A stretch of 64,000 bases of DNA from Bacillus sp. AFS055030. Its GTDB lineage: Bacteria > Bacillota > Bacilli > Bacillales > Bacillaceae_G. Below, in pieces: positions 1 to 7,777 of the stretch. A program made the position numbers and the translations under genes. The DNA is taken from contig NZ_NUGT01000026.1 in the NCBI RefSeq assembly GCF_002574545.1, positions 41,784 through 105,783 on the forward strand, given 5' to 3'. The notes beneath the pieces are model-generated. The model did not search any database. It saw nothing but the letters and a program-made list of their open reading frames with translations, and had not been told where the DNA came from. Each line of letters begins with the position of its first letter. Within the stretch, counting starts at the first letter, position 1.

Positions 1-186
1 AGTTCCTTTGGGTTTGGTTTATTGCATATGCTTGCTGGTTTTTCAATCTATGCATTACTATCTTATTCTTTAGCAGGTTTGATTTTTGGTATAATCTATA
101 TCAAAACAAAAAAAATCGAAGTTACGATTTTTGCTCATTTTTTAAATAACTTAGTTTCAATTATTGCTTTTTATATTGTAAACTAA
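1..186 (+). CDS. CPBP family intramembrane metalloprotease, C-terminal part
   Basis: Frame 1 is open from the window edge to TAA at 184-186, giving about 61 residues of a protein that starts upstream. It shows FGLLHM near residue 4 and HFLNN near residue 46. These match the second and third conserved boxes (FxxxH and HxxxN) of CPBP/Abi proteases related to Rce1, and they lie in hydrophobic segments. The family cleaves substrates in the membrane and includes bacteriocin-immunity and maturation proteins; the substrate here is unknown. A terminator follows at once. The family call rests on the two motifs only, since the Glu-Glu motif would be outside the window. Confidence 0.7.
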   Translation, partial: SSFGFGLLHMLAGFSIYALLSYSLAGLIFGIIYIKTKKIEVTIFAHFLNNLVSIIAFYIVN

Positions 187-213
187 CAAAAAACGCTCCT
201 AGGGGCGTTTTTA
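187..213 (+). terminator. Rho-independent terminator after the CPBP gene
   Basis: The sequence AAAAACGCTCC-TA-GGGGCGTTTTT forms a tight GC-rich hairpin directly after the stop codon, with a T-run on the plus side. It separates the CPBP gene from the fluoride channel pair. Confidence 0.75.
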
Positions 214-238
214 TAATGTACTTATTTTGAGGTGTATG

Positions 239-628
239 ATGAATTATTTATTTATTTTAATCGGAGGGTTTTTTGGAGCCATTCTTCGTTACATAATAGG
301 TCTTTTGGTCCATCCACTTTCAAATGGATTTCCAATTCAAACATTTTTAATTAATATCATTGGATGCTTTTTTTTAGGTTTCTTTTTACCGATGGCTAAA
401 GTGAATTTAAAACCTGAATATACTTTACTAATCGGAACAGGATTTACTGGAGCATTCACTACATTCTCAACATTTTCACTTGAAAATGTTGCTTTAATAA
501 ACGAAAAAAAATTACTGATTAGTTTAATCTATCTAATCTCAAGTTTAGTAATAGGAATCAGTTTCTCATATCTTGGCTTTAAAGCAGCTAATAAATTCAA
601 TAAACTAAAAGGAGAAACCTCATCATGA
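239..628 (+). CDS. crcB: Fluoride efflux channel subunit FluC/CrcB (first copy)
   Basis: The protein is 129 residues with four predicted membrane helices, the usual CrcB size. It carries the family signatures GxxGAxxRY near the N-terminus, a TFLINIIGCF block and the GFTGAFTTFSTFS block, whose Phe, Thr and Ser residues line the fluoride path in Fluc channels. An upstream in-frame TTG at 227 overlaps the GAGGTG ribosome binding site, so ATG at 239 is preferred over the tight ATG at 236. It overlaps the second crcB by four bases, so the two are co-translated. Paired crcB genes in Bacillaceae are known to form heterodimeric channels. I saw no fluoride riboswitch fold in the short leader. Confidence 0.9.
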   Translation: MNYLFILIGGFFGAILRYIIGLLVHPLSNGFPIQTFLINIIGCFFLGFFLPMAKVNLKPEYTLLIGTGFTGAFTTFSTFSLENVALINEKKLLISLIYLISSLVIGISFSYLGFKAANKFNKLKGETSS

Positions 629-984
629 TTGTTATTGTTGGACTAGGTGGGGGAATCGGAGCCGTTTTTCGTTATGCCCTTGGAAACTATGTAAATAAAA
701 GAGCTAAAACAAATTTTCCTTTTGGCACATTCGTTATCAACATACTCGGTTCGTTTATTTTAGGTTTAATAAACCATTTATATCTCGATAAATCGATTTC
801 TACTACATTGTGGCTCTTTATTGGAGTTGGAATATTAGGTGGGTTTACAACCTTTTCAACATTTGGTTACGAAGCGATTCTATTATTACTTGCAAAAAAG
901 TATAAAGCTGCACTATCTTATATCATTTTATCTACTATTATTAGTATTTGTGGTGCATATATCGGTTTTCATATTTTTAGATAA
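625..984 (+). CDS. crcB: Fluoride efflux channel subunit FluC/CrcB (second copy)
   Basis: This 119-residue four-helix membrane protein has GLGGGIGAVFRY at the N-terminus, TFVINILGSF and GFTTFSTFGYE, all CrcB hallmarks. Its ATGA start overlaps the stop of the first copy and is preceded by AAAGGAG. The two proteins are clearly homologous but diverged, which fits a dual-topology heterodimer that exports fluoride. The 175 bases downstream hold no gene and no clear terminator that I can see. Confidence 0.92.
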   Translation: MIVIVGLGGGIGAVFRYALGNYVNKRAKTNFPFGTFVINILGSFILGLINHLYLDKSISTTLWLFIGVGILGGFTTFSTFGYEAILLLLAKKYKAALSYIILSTIISICGAYIGFHIFR

Positions 985-1158
985 ACGTAAACCTCTATTT
1001 GTTTTATGTATAAGACGATGAAGTGATTCTAAATTGAACCTATACCAAATACGGATCTACTTAATATTCCATTTGTTTTAAAGCACTTATAGATTAAAAT
1101 TAAATCATACGAAATTTATTTAAAGCTAAAAAAATCAATTTTTTTGAGAGGTGACAAG

Positions 1159-1704
1159 ATGAATTTAACTTATGAAGTGATTGACGAGGATCAAATTGGA
1201 TTATGTAGAGATTTATGTAATGAGTTAATGATTTTTCAGAAAGCAAAAGCAAAGATTAAACCTGAGTTATTTAATAGTATGAATTTCGAAACACGTATGG
1301 TTCCTTCAGTAAAAAAAGCTATACATAATTATATTGTTATCGTGAAAGATGAAGATCAAATCGTTGGTTACGTTTATTCAAATATTTCTCCAAAAGAAGT
1401 TTACTCAAGTGAATTTGCAACTTTTTTTGACCTCTCAACGGTCCATAAAAAGAATGTCGGATGTCTATCTCAATTTTACATTAAGGAAGACTATAGAAAA
1501 TATGGAGTAGGCTCTGTACTATTCAAAATGTCGATGAACTGGCTAAAGCAATTTGATGATGTAGAAGATTATTTTATTTATGTTTCTAATGGAAATGAAG
1601 AAGCTTTAGAATTTTATGAACGTAAGGGATTCTCTGTTAGTCATACAATATTAGATGGTTTTATAACCGTTTTAAGAAGTAACGATCAATTTCAAACAAT
1701 TTAA
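1159..1704 (+). CDS. GNAT family N-acetyltransferase
   Basis: The product is 181 residues. The C-terminal half carries the GNAT acetyl-CoA signature: a beta strand CLSQFYI followed by EDYRKYGVGSVLF (a variant R/Q-x-x-G-x-G/A loop) and later NGNEEALEFYERKGF, the usual alpha-4/beta-7 region. GNATs move an acetyl group from acetyl-CoA to an amine; the substrate cannot be read from sequence. An in-frame TTG lies 15 bases upstream, but GAGAGGTG fits ATG at 1159 with proper spacing. The gene stands alone and converges on the aminopeptidase gene across a shared terminator. Confidence 0.85.
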   Translation: MNLTYEVIDEDQIGLCRDLCNELMIFQKAKAKIKPELFNSMNFETRMVPSVKKAIHNYIVIVKDEDQIVGYVYSNISPKEVYSSEFATFFDLSTVHKKNVGCLSQFYIKEDYRKYGVGSVLFKMSMNWLKQFDDVEDYFIYVSNGNEEALEFYERKGFSVSHTILDGFITVLRSNDQFQTI

Positions 1705-1719
1705 GAAATGTATAAAATA

Positions 1720-1758
1720 AAGGGTTGTCTCAAAAATCTTTCGAGACAACCCTTCTAT
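1720..1758. terminator. Bidirectional terminator between convergent genes
   Basis: AAGGGTTGTCTC and GAGACAACCCTT form a perfect 12-bp stem around an 11-base loop. T-rich stretches follow on both strands, so it can serve the plus-strand GNAT gene and the minus-strand aminopeptidase gene. Confidence 0.85.
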
Positions 1759-1769
1759 TTTAATTACGA

Positions 1770-3002
1770 TTAAAATGCCCAGTTACCATTTCTCATAATT
1801 GGTTCAACTGTACCATCTTCTTTAATTCCATCGATATTTAATTCTGCTGATCCGATCATGAAATCAACGTGAGTTAAGCTTTGGTTGATTCCTAATTTCG
1901 CTTGCTCTTCTGTAGGTAATTTTTCTCCATCCTTCATATTATTTGGATATGCTTTCCCTAATGCTAAGTGGCAAGAAGCATTTTCATCATATAATGTGTT
2001 GAAGAAAATTAAACCTGTATTTGAAATTGGTGAATCATGTGGTACTAATGCTACTTCACCTAAACGGCGAGCACCTTCATCAGTATCTAATAAATGTTGT
2101 AAAGTATCGTAACCTTTTTCAGCTGTGAAATCGACAACTTTACCATCTTTAAATGTTAAAGAGAAATTCTCAATTAAATTACCACCGTAATTTAATGGTA
2201 AAGTCGCTTTAACAGTACCATTTACACCATGGCTATGTGGCATTGAGAAAACTTCTTCAGTTGGAATATTTGGATTAAACCATTTTCCATCTTCACTGTT
2301 CGCTCCGCCACCTTTCCATACATGATTATCGACTAAATCTAGTTTCAAATCAGTACCAGGTGCTGTGTAATGTAATGTTTTGTAGCGTTTGTCATTTAAT
2401 TGAACAACTTTTTCTTGTAAGAAATCGTTATGTTTAACCCAAGCTTCAACTGGATTTTCATTATCTACTCGGCAAATTTTAAATACTGAGTCCCAAAGTA
2501 ATTCCATCGCTTTATCAATTGGTTCATTCGGATAAACTTTTTCAGCCCATTCAACACATGGAATTGCTACGATTGACCAACGAATTCGATCAGCCATCAT
2601 GTATTCACGATAATTATGTAGTGCTTGGCTAGCTGTTTTATTAAAAGTTGCAATACGCTTTGGATCGATCCCTTTTAATAATTCTGGGTTTGGTGAAATG
2701 ACTGATAAAACAGCTCCTCCATTTTCAGCTAATTCCTCCAATTGTGTTACTTTCCAGCCTGGGAATTCTCCAAAAACTTCTTCAGGAGCAAGTTCATATT
2801 TAGTACGAGTAATTACATCATCGTTCCAATCGATGTTTACATTTTTCGCTCCAGCTTCGTAAGCAAATTTTACAACTTTACGAACGAACTCTACAGCTCC
2901 GATTGGTGCATTTATTTGTAATGTTTGTCCTGGTACGATATTAACACCGCTTTTTACCGCAAGTTCGGCATATTTTTCTAATGATTTTTCAAACTGAGAC
3001 AT
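1770..3002 (-). CDS. ampS: M29 family metallo-aminopeptidase (AmpS/aminopeptidase T type)
   Basis: The 410-residue length is typical of family M29, cytosolic aminopeptidases that use a two-metal centre. The C-terminal half has ASCHLALGKAY, which places His and Tyr seven residues apart, and THVDFMIGS with the His-x-Asp pair. These fit the catalytic and metal ligands known in aminopeptidase T. An upstream RLGEVALV segment supplies the conserved Glu. ATG follows GGAGGGATATCA at good spacing. It is monocistronic between the bidirectional terminator and the tyrA terminator. A role in peptide recycling is inferred from the family; the symbol follows the usual annotation of Bacillus homologues. Confidence 0.88.
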   Translation of the reverse strand: MSQFEKSLEKYAELAVKSGVNIVPGQTLQINAPIGAVEFVRKVVKFAYEAGAKNVNIDWNDDVITRTKYELAPEEVFGEFPGWKVTQLEELAENGGAVLSVISPNPELLKGIDPKRIATFNKTASQALHNYREYMMADRIRWSIVAIPCVEWAEKVYPNEPIDKAMELLWDSVFKICRVDNENPVEAWVKHNDFLQEKVVQLNDKRYKTLHYTAPGTDLKLDLVDNHVWKGGGANSEDGKWFNPNIPTEEVFSMPHSHGVNGTVKATLPLNYGGNLIENFSLTFKDGKVVDFTAEKGYDTLQHLLDTDEGARRLGEVALVPHDSPISNTGLIFFNTLYDENASCHLALGKAYPNNMKDGEKLPTEEQAKLGINQSLTHVDFMIGSAELNIDGIKEDGTVEPIMRNGNWAF

Positions 3003-3170
3003 TGATATCCCTCCATGTTTAACGATTTATAAACCTAACCTACTAAATTATAATACAAAGTTCAGAAAATTGGTACATAAAAGAGACTGACTATTCATTT
3101 TTATTTGAAATGTCAGAGAGGCTTTGGCAACCTTGCGAAGTACTTGATCACTTTTATGCCTCATTAACCA

Positions 3171-3199
3171 AAAAAAAGCACCTTCACAAAGTGCTTTTA
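3171..3199 (-). terminator. Terminator of the aroA-tyrA operon
   Basis: AAAAGCAC and GTGCTTTT form an 8-bp stem with a 9-base loop. On the minus strand the stem runs into eight T residues just past the tyrA stop. Confidence 0.8.
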
Positions 3200-3222
3200 G
3201 TGTGTAAATTAATCTGAAATTT

Positions 3223-4332
3223 TTATGAAACGATATATGTCTCATAACCATTGACATTTAAGAATTTTTCAGCTTTCTCTCTGTCATTTTCTGTTTGAAG
3301 GCTTATTCTTAGTACACCAGGTAACCCTTCACGTGATTCAATGATCCTTAGATTTGTTATGCTTACTTGGTGAATCGATAAGATTGTCGTGATGTTTGCA
3401 AGCTCACCGACTCGATCTAAAACGTCTACATACAAATCAAAATATCTCGGGATGGCGCCATTTGCTTTTGCTGGCATGTTATCTCTAAAATCTTTTGAAT
3501 CCTTGAAGTAGTGATAGATCTCTTCTTTATCCTGGTTTTGAACAAGCTGATACATTTGTTTCATATCGTCAATCCAATTCGAAATTAACGAAAGTAATGT
3601 ATCCTTATTTTGAATTACGATATCAGTCCACATTTTCGGACTGCTTGATGCAATCCTAGTAATATCTCTAAACCCACCGGCAGCTAGGGCTGTTACTAAA
3701 GGCTCATCCTCCGAGTAAGATTTAACTTGCTTTACAAGATTGGAAGCAATTAAATGTGGAAAATGACTTACAACTCCAGTAATATGATCATGTGTTTCTT
3801 CATCAATTACTACAAAATGTGAACCTGTTCCTTTAAGCCATTCTTTTAATTCATCAATTTGTTCATTTTGAGTATTTTCGCTTGGTGTCAAAATAAAATA
3901 GGCATTTTCAAATAAATGGCCTTTCGCACTCTCGATGCCGGTTTTATGAGAACCTGCCATTGGATGACCTCCGATAAAGCAATAGCCTTTATCTGTCAGC
4001 ATCTTTGAATGCCTCATAATTTCACTTTTCGTACTACCTACATCAGTTAATATGACATCATTCTTTAGTTCATATTCACTTAACATATGTATATATTTTA
4101 TTGACTCTTCTACGGGACATGAAAAAATGATTAGATGAGCCTTCTCGGCACAGTCTTTAAGCTGTACCGAGATTTCATCTAAAACTTGAATTCTTTTACC
4201 AATTTCAAGTTGTTTTTCGTTTATATCATATCCAATTATATTAACATCATGAACTTTTTTTATTGCCAAGGCAATTGAGCCTCCAATTAATCCTGTACCA
4301 ATTAAAAGGACGTTCTTTTTCAAGGCATTCAC
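3223..4332 (-). CDS. tyrA: Prephenate dehydrogenase
   Basis: The 369-residue protein starts with a Rossmann NAD-binding motif (LLIGTGLIGGSIA), continues with the prephenate dehydrogenase core (GGHPMAGSHKTGIESA and DVGSTKSEIM) and ends in an ACT-like regulatory domain from about residue 300. It oxidatively decarboxylates prephenate to 4-hydroxyphenylpyruvate, the committed step to tyrosine. The start is GTG at 4332, six bases after AAGGA; a TTG at 4323 is too far from that site. It lies 30 bases behind aroA with no terminator between, so it should share the tyrosine-type T-box control upstream. The ACT domain suggests tyrosine feedback. Confidence 0.93.
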   Translation of the reverse strand: MNALKKNVLLIGTGLIGGSIALAIKKVHDVNIIGYDINEKQLEIGKRIQVLDEISVQLKDCAEKAHLIIFSCPVEESIKYIHMLSEYELKNDVILTDVGSTKSEIMRHSKMLTDKGYCFIGGHPMAGSHKTGIESAKGHLFENAYFILTPSENTQNEQIDELKEWLKGTGSHFVVIDEETHDHITGVVSHFPHLIASNLVKQVKSYSEDEPLVTALAAGGFRDITRIASSSPKMWTDIVIQNKDTLLSLISNWIDDMKQMYQLVQNQDKEEIYHYFKDSKDFRDNMPAKANGAIPRYFDLYVDVLDRVGELANITTILSIHQVSITNLRIIESREGLPGVLRISLQTENDREKAEKFLNVNGYETYIVS

Positions 4333-4362
4333 CGCCTATCCTTCATTAAGTCATATTATTTA

Positions 4363-5445
4363 TTATTGAAGTTTTGCACGGAAGTCTTTTAACTCAAACA
4401 TGAATTCTTCAAATTGTGGGATATTCATTTGTTGAGCTGAATCTGATAAAGCGACTGCTGGGTCTGGGTGTACTTCAGCCATAATTGCATCTGCTCCAAT
4501 TGCTAATGCTGCTTTTGCTGTCGGTAATAGTAAGTCCTTACGACCTGTTGAGTGTGTAACATCTACAACTACTGGTAAATGTGTTTCTTTCTTCAGAATC
4601 GGAACTGCTGAGATATCTAATGTATTTCTTGTAGCTTTTTCGTAAGTTCGAATCCCTCTTTCACAAAGGATAATTTGGTCGTTTCCTTGTGAAATAATGT
4701 ATTCTGCTGCATTAATAAATTCTTCAATTGTTGCAGAAAGCCCACGTTTTAATAATACTGGTTTATTTACTTGACCTACTGTTTTCAGTAAATCAAAGTT
4801 TTGCATATTACGTGCACCAATTTGAATAACATCCACGTATTCTAGCGATCTTTCAACATCATTTGGATTTAGTATTTCACTTATTACTGCTAAATCAAAT
4901 TCATTGGCAACTTCTCTTAAAATCTGTAGTCCTTCGTATCCAAGCCCTTGGAAATCGTATGGAGAAGTTCTAGGTTTAAATGCACCGCCTCGCATCATTG
5001 TTAAACCTTGTTGTTTCATAGCTTGTGCTACTGCACGTACTTGTTCGTAGCTCTCAACTGCACATGGTCCCATAATAAATGATTGAGAACCATCGCCAAG
5101 GACAATATCATTTTTCACTTTAACAATTGTATTGTCAGGCTTTTTCTTTCTTGATACTAAAAGGGCTTTTCTATGATCATCCTCTTGTAACTCTAAGCTT
5201 GCTTGGAAGATCGTTTTGAAAATATGTTGTAAAGTTGAAGTTTCAAAAGGACCCTCATTCACATTTGCGATCATATCTAACACTTCACGCTCACGAACTG
5301 GATCAAAACGCTTAATTCCGTGTTTAATTTTTTGTTGACCAATTTCTTGAACAACTTTTCCACGTTCGTTTAATAATTCAACGATTTTTAAATTAATCTC
5401 ATCAACCTTATCACGTAATTGCGCTAACTCATTGTTTGTACTCAT
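4363..5445 (-). CDS. aroA: Bifunctional DAHP synthase with N-terminal chorismate mutase domain
   Basis: The 360-residue protein has an AroQ-type chorismate mutase domain in roughly residues 1-90 ([20 protein letters not shown]) fused to a KDPG-aldolase type DAHP synthase ([33 protein letters not shown]). DAHP synthase starts the shikimate pathway; in B. subtilis AroA the mutase domain also senses chorismate/prephenate. The reading frame stays open 28 codons upstream into the leader, but ATG at 5445 follows GAGGAGG and gives the known family N-terminus. The gene is the first of an aroA-tyrA operon behind a T-box. In some genomes the symbol is aroF or aroG. Confidence 0.93.
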   Translation of the reverse strand: MSTNNELAQLRDKVDEINLKIVELLNERGKVVQEIGQQKIKHGIKRFDPVREREVLDMIANVNEGPFETSTLQHIFKTIFQASLELQEDDHRKALLVSRKKKPDNTIVKVKNDIVLGDGSQSFIMGPCAVESYEQVRAVAQAMKQQGLTMMRGGAFKPRTSPYDFQGLGYEGLQILREVANEFDLAVISEILNPNDVERSLEYVDVIQIGARNMQNFDLLKTVGQVNKPVLLKRGLSATIEEFINAAEYIISQGNDQIILCERGIRTYEKATRNTLDISAVPILKKETHLPVVVDVTHSTGRKDLLLPTAKAALAIGADAIMAEVHPDPAVALSDSAQQMNIPQFEEFMFELKDFRAKLQ

Positions 5446-5525
5446 TTCTTTTTCCTCCTCAAAATTTAAAATTAATATTCCAATACCACTTCTCTGTTCA
5501 AAAAGTAAGTATGTAAAAAATGAAA

Positions 5526-5813
5526 ACAAAAAGTCCCTACTGAATAAACAGTAGGGACGAATTAATTAATCGCGGTACCACCCTAGTTGTGAACAAAAAA
5601 TCTGTTCACCACCTTCATTTTGTTAACGATCAAAATGACCGTTTCTATTTTCATTAACGTAAAAATAGAAATTGCTCCAAGAATGTAATTCAGCATACCT
5701 TATGTACTGACTCGCAGCCTTCGTCAGCTCTCTTAAACAGGGAAGTTATGCCTACTGTGCCCTTATCAACGCAATATATTAAATTGTCAAAACATTCATT
5801 AAAAAAGTTATTA
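5526..5813 (-). promoter_or_regulatory. T-box riboswitch, tyrosine-type, upstream of aroA-tyrA
   Basis: Read on the minus strand, the leader has a stem I with an AGAGAGC motif, a specifier bulge (TGAAT-TAC-ATTC, codon at 5685-5687), the conserved GGGTGGTACCGCG T-box (5571-5583), and a strong terminator GTCCCTACTG...CAGTAGGGAC followed by TTTTT. TAC pairs with the tRNA-Tyr anticodon, which fits the downstream genes. When uncharged tRNA-Tyr binds, the antiterminator should form and allow transcription of aroA and tyrA. The specifier was placed by comparison with the other two T-boxes here, where the codon begins one base after GAA. Confidence 0.9.
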
Positions 5814-5819
5814 ATGAGG

Positions 5820-5849
5820 ATTATAAAGCACGTTTAAATAGGCTGTCAA
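5820..5849 (-). promoter_or_regulatory. Sigma-A promoter of the aroA-tyrA leader
   Basis: On the minus strand TTGACA (5844-5849) and TATAAT (5820-5825) are both perfect consensus with an 18-base spacer. Transcription should begin near 5813. A second TTGACA lies 60 bases downstream, but its -10 (GATAAG) is poor and it would cut into stem I. Confidence 0.8.
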
Positions 5850-6035
5850 TGCATTTTTTTCTAGAATATGTAAGGATTTTAAAAAAAGTACATCGTTATC
5901 GGAATGGTAGCGCTTACTATTTTCAACATTTTTTTTACACTGCTTACATTTTTTTTATGGTACAGACACACAGAATTTGTACATTACATAAATATATAAA
6001 TAACAACTAACCTAACCTTCCTTAGGAGTGATTAT

Positions 6036-6755
6036 ATGCCTGGTTTATTTACCGCTTTAAGTCTTTTCTTAAAAGAAGTGTTTGTGTTTGTTTCCTATGT
6101 TAAAAATAATGCCTTCCCTCAACCTCTTTCACAAGCCGAAGAAGCGCTCTATTTAAATCGTATGGCAAATGGAGATGGAGAAGCGCGGAATTTATTAATT
6201 GAACATAATTTAAGGCTTGTTGCTCACATCGTCAAGAAATTTGAAAATACCGGGGAAGATGCTGAAGATTTAATTTCGATTGGTACAATAGGTTTAATAA
6301 AGGCAATTGAGAGCTTTGTTCAAGGTAAAGGAACAAAATTAGCCACATATGCTGCTAGATGTATCGAAAATGAAATACTTATGCATTTACGTGCTTTAAA
6401 GAAAACAAAAAAAGACGTCTCACTTCATGATCCGATAGGCCAAGATAAAGAAGGCAATGAAATTTCATTATTAGACATATTAAAAACTGAGACAGAGGAT
6501 GTAGTTGATCAAATTCAACTGAATATGGAATTAGAAAAGATAAAGCAATATATTAAGATTTTAGATGACCGTGAAAAGGATGTAATTATTCAACGATTTG
6601 GTATTGATATGGATAAAGAACTAACTCAACGTGAAATCGCAAAGAAATTAGGAATCTCAAGAAGCTATGTTTCGAGAATTGAAAAACGTGCATTAATGAA
6701 AATGTATCACGAGTTTTTAAGAGCTGAAAAAGAAAAGAAAAAGGATAAAAAATAA
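6036..6755 (+). CDS. sigK: RNA polymerase sporulation sigma factor sigma-K (uninterrupted pro-form)
   Basis: The 239-residue product is a full sigma-70 family protein. A hydrophobic pro-sequence of 20 residues ends at ...FVFVS, next to [10 protein letters not shown], the known start of mature sigma-K after SpoIVFB cleavage. Region 2 ([38 protein letters not shown]) and region 4 with its helix-turn-helix ([21 protein letters not shown]) are both intact. Sigma-K directs late mother-cell genes for cortex and coat. In B. subtilis 168 this gene is split by the skin prophage; here it is one continuous frame. AGGAG precedes the ATG. The 200 bases upstream should hold a sigma-E promoter, but I could not place one securely. 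Confidence 0.96.
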   Translation: MPGLFTALSLFLKEVFVFVSYVKNNAFPQPLSQAEEALYLNRMANGDGEARNLLIEHNLRLVAHIVKKFENTGEDAEDLISIGTIGLIKAIESFVQGKGTKLATYAARCIENEILMHLRALKKTKKDVSLHDPIGQDKEGNEISLLDILKTETEDVVDQIQLNMELEKIKQYIKILDDREKDVIIQRFGIDMDKELTQREIAKKLGISRSYVSRIEKRALMKMYHEFLRAEKEKKKDKK

Positions 6756-6828
6756 ACCACTAAAGATGAATTTGACCTCCAATTGTTAGCCAGTTCTAAC
6801 AATTGGAGTGAATTCATTTTAGTGGTTT
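6755..6828. terminator. Long hairpin between convergent sigK and yrhC
   Basis: AACCACTAAA at the left pairs with TTTAGTGGTT at the right, and CTCCAATTGTTAG pairs with CTAACAATTGGAG in the centre. The result is a stem-loop of over 70 bases ending in T residues. It touches both stop codons and probably ends transcripts from both sides. Confidence 0.8.
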
Positions 6829-7061
6829 TATGCTTGCTCTTCTTTTTGCATTTTACGTTTAAAATAATTTGATGTTAGAAAGAAACCTAAAGCAAAAATC
6901 AGCATAATAAAAACAATACTTTCGACTATTAAGATTTTCTGTTGGGTTAATCCGTCCTTTGGAAGGAGAGTCCCGATATAGAAAAAAGTAGCCAATGCTG
7001 TTGTTATTGCTCCGTATGTTTTAAAATCGTTAACCTTCGCCTGTAGCTTTTTTAAATTCAC
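6828..7061 (-). CDS. yrhC: YrhC-like small membrane protein
   Basis: The product is 77 residues, with a charged N-terminus (LKKLQAKVNDFKTYGA), two hydrophobic segments at about residues 17-34 and 42-63, and a basic C-terminal tail. Length, charge pattern and position match the YrhC family of Bacillus, whose function is unknown. In B. subtilis yrhC ends the mtnN-mccA-mccB operon; here those cysteine genes are missing and a repeat plus an ABC operon lie between it and mtnN. The start is GTG, eight bases after GGAAGGTG. The next 170 bases upstream hold nothing I can name. Confidence 0.75.
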   Translation of the reverse strand: MNLKKLQAKVNDFKTYGAITTALATFFYIGTLLPKDGLTQQKILIVESIVFIMLIFALGFFLTSNYFKRKMQKEEQA

Positions 7062-7231
7062 GAATACTACACCTTCCCTTCTTGTTGACTTATTAACTTT
7101 AACATACTTTATACAAAAAAAGTGAAGGTAATTAAAGGCAGTATATGTAGAGTTTAGGAAGTAAAAAACATGATAGTCTTTTAAGTTTTACTATATTAGA
7201 AAATTAATTTTTATAAATAGAGTTCCATTTA
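7062..7231. other. AT-rich intergenic stretch, part of a 716-base region without a gene
   Basis: Between yrhC and the TetR gene there is no convincing coding sequence. This first part has only AT-rich sequence with stop codons in all frames and presumably the yrhC promoter. The structured repeat (7232-7445) and an AT-rich stretch with a short hairpin near 7450-7467 follow. Confidence 0.5.
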
Positions 7232-7445
7232 ATATTTCAACACAAAGAAAAAAGGGATGATTTAAAATCCCTTCATGTTGTTGAAAATTAATTTTTGATA
7301 AGTAAGTTGTGTCTCAGTGATTTCCATTACAGGGTGCTCGCTTTCCATGGGGCGAGATTCTTTAGCCTCCGCCTCCTCGGCGCCGCCTGTAGGGTCTAAG
7401 CCTTCCCGCATCTCCCATAGGAGTCCGGCACCCTTTCGTTCCAAT
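7232..7445 (-). repeat. GC-rich structured dispersed repeat with its own terminator
   Basis: Read on the minus strand from 7445, the GC-rich block begins GGAACGAAAGGGTGCCGG, runs through a purine-rich GCCGAGGAGGCGGAGG core and ends at GAAAGCGAGCACCCTG plus GGAAATCACTGAG. AGGGTGC (7331-7337) and GCACCCT (7428-7434) close an outer stem over smaller hairpins such as CTCC-CATA-GGAG. It is followed by a hairpin with AAGGGAT/ATCCCTT arms and a T-run (7253-7274), enclosed by TTTCAACA/TGTTGAAA. Its GC content is far above the surroundings. From memory, very similar GC-rich blocks are scattered in many Bacillaceae genomes. It could be a non-autonomous mobile repeat or a structured RNA. It also contains a 60-codon open frame that I regard as non-coding. 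Confidence 0.7.
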
Positions 7446-7712
7446 CATTTTCTTTATGATAAAGAATAATCTTAAAAACAATAGAATAATCAATTGAACA
7501 AATGAATTACACTTTATTCATCAATATCAAAATAAAACTAATGATGATACTTACACATCTTTAAAATATTGATTGTCAAAAAGAAGATATTTTTATTTTT
7601 AGAGGTTAGTTAAAATATTTATATTTCAACCAATACTACGTATACATCAAAAATATAATAATATTTTTCAATTGAAATTAAATAATGTTCGTATTTTTCA
7701 ATATTGACTATA

Positions 7713-7777
7713 TTATATTTCAACACTCTGAAAAAAAGAGATTATTTAAACCCCTTGAATGTTTTAACTTGTCTCAG
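7713..7777. repeat. Diverged partial copy of the repeat's AT-rich end
   Basis: This stretch matches 7232-7330 in order: TATTTCAACAC, GAAAAAAAG, ATTATTTAAA, CCCTT, then GTCTCAGTTATTT against GTCTCAGTGATTT. The GC-rich core is missing. It lies directly downstream of the TetR stop and may act as that operon's terminator, though the hairpin is weak. Confidence 0.5.

Noticed and set aside
187..238. Fluoride riboswitch before crcB
   Set aside because: The 52-base leader holds only the upstream terminator and ribosome binding site. No fluoride aptamer sequence is visible.
3048..3257. 69-codon frame behind tyrA
   Set aside because: It overlaps the tyrA end and its terminator, has no ribosome binding site and no protein-like pattern.
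5760..5800. Second promoter (TTGACA with GATAAG) in the aroA leader
   Set aside because: Its start would remove the base of T-box stem I, and the upstream promoter is perfect consensus.
7262..7444. 60-codon open frame on the minus strand across the GC-rich repeat
   Set aside because: No ribosome binding site, odd Glu/Gly-rich composition, and the frame simply covers the structured repeat. Such frames are common artefacts of high GC blocks.
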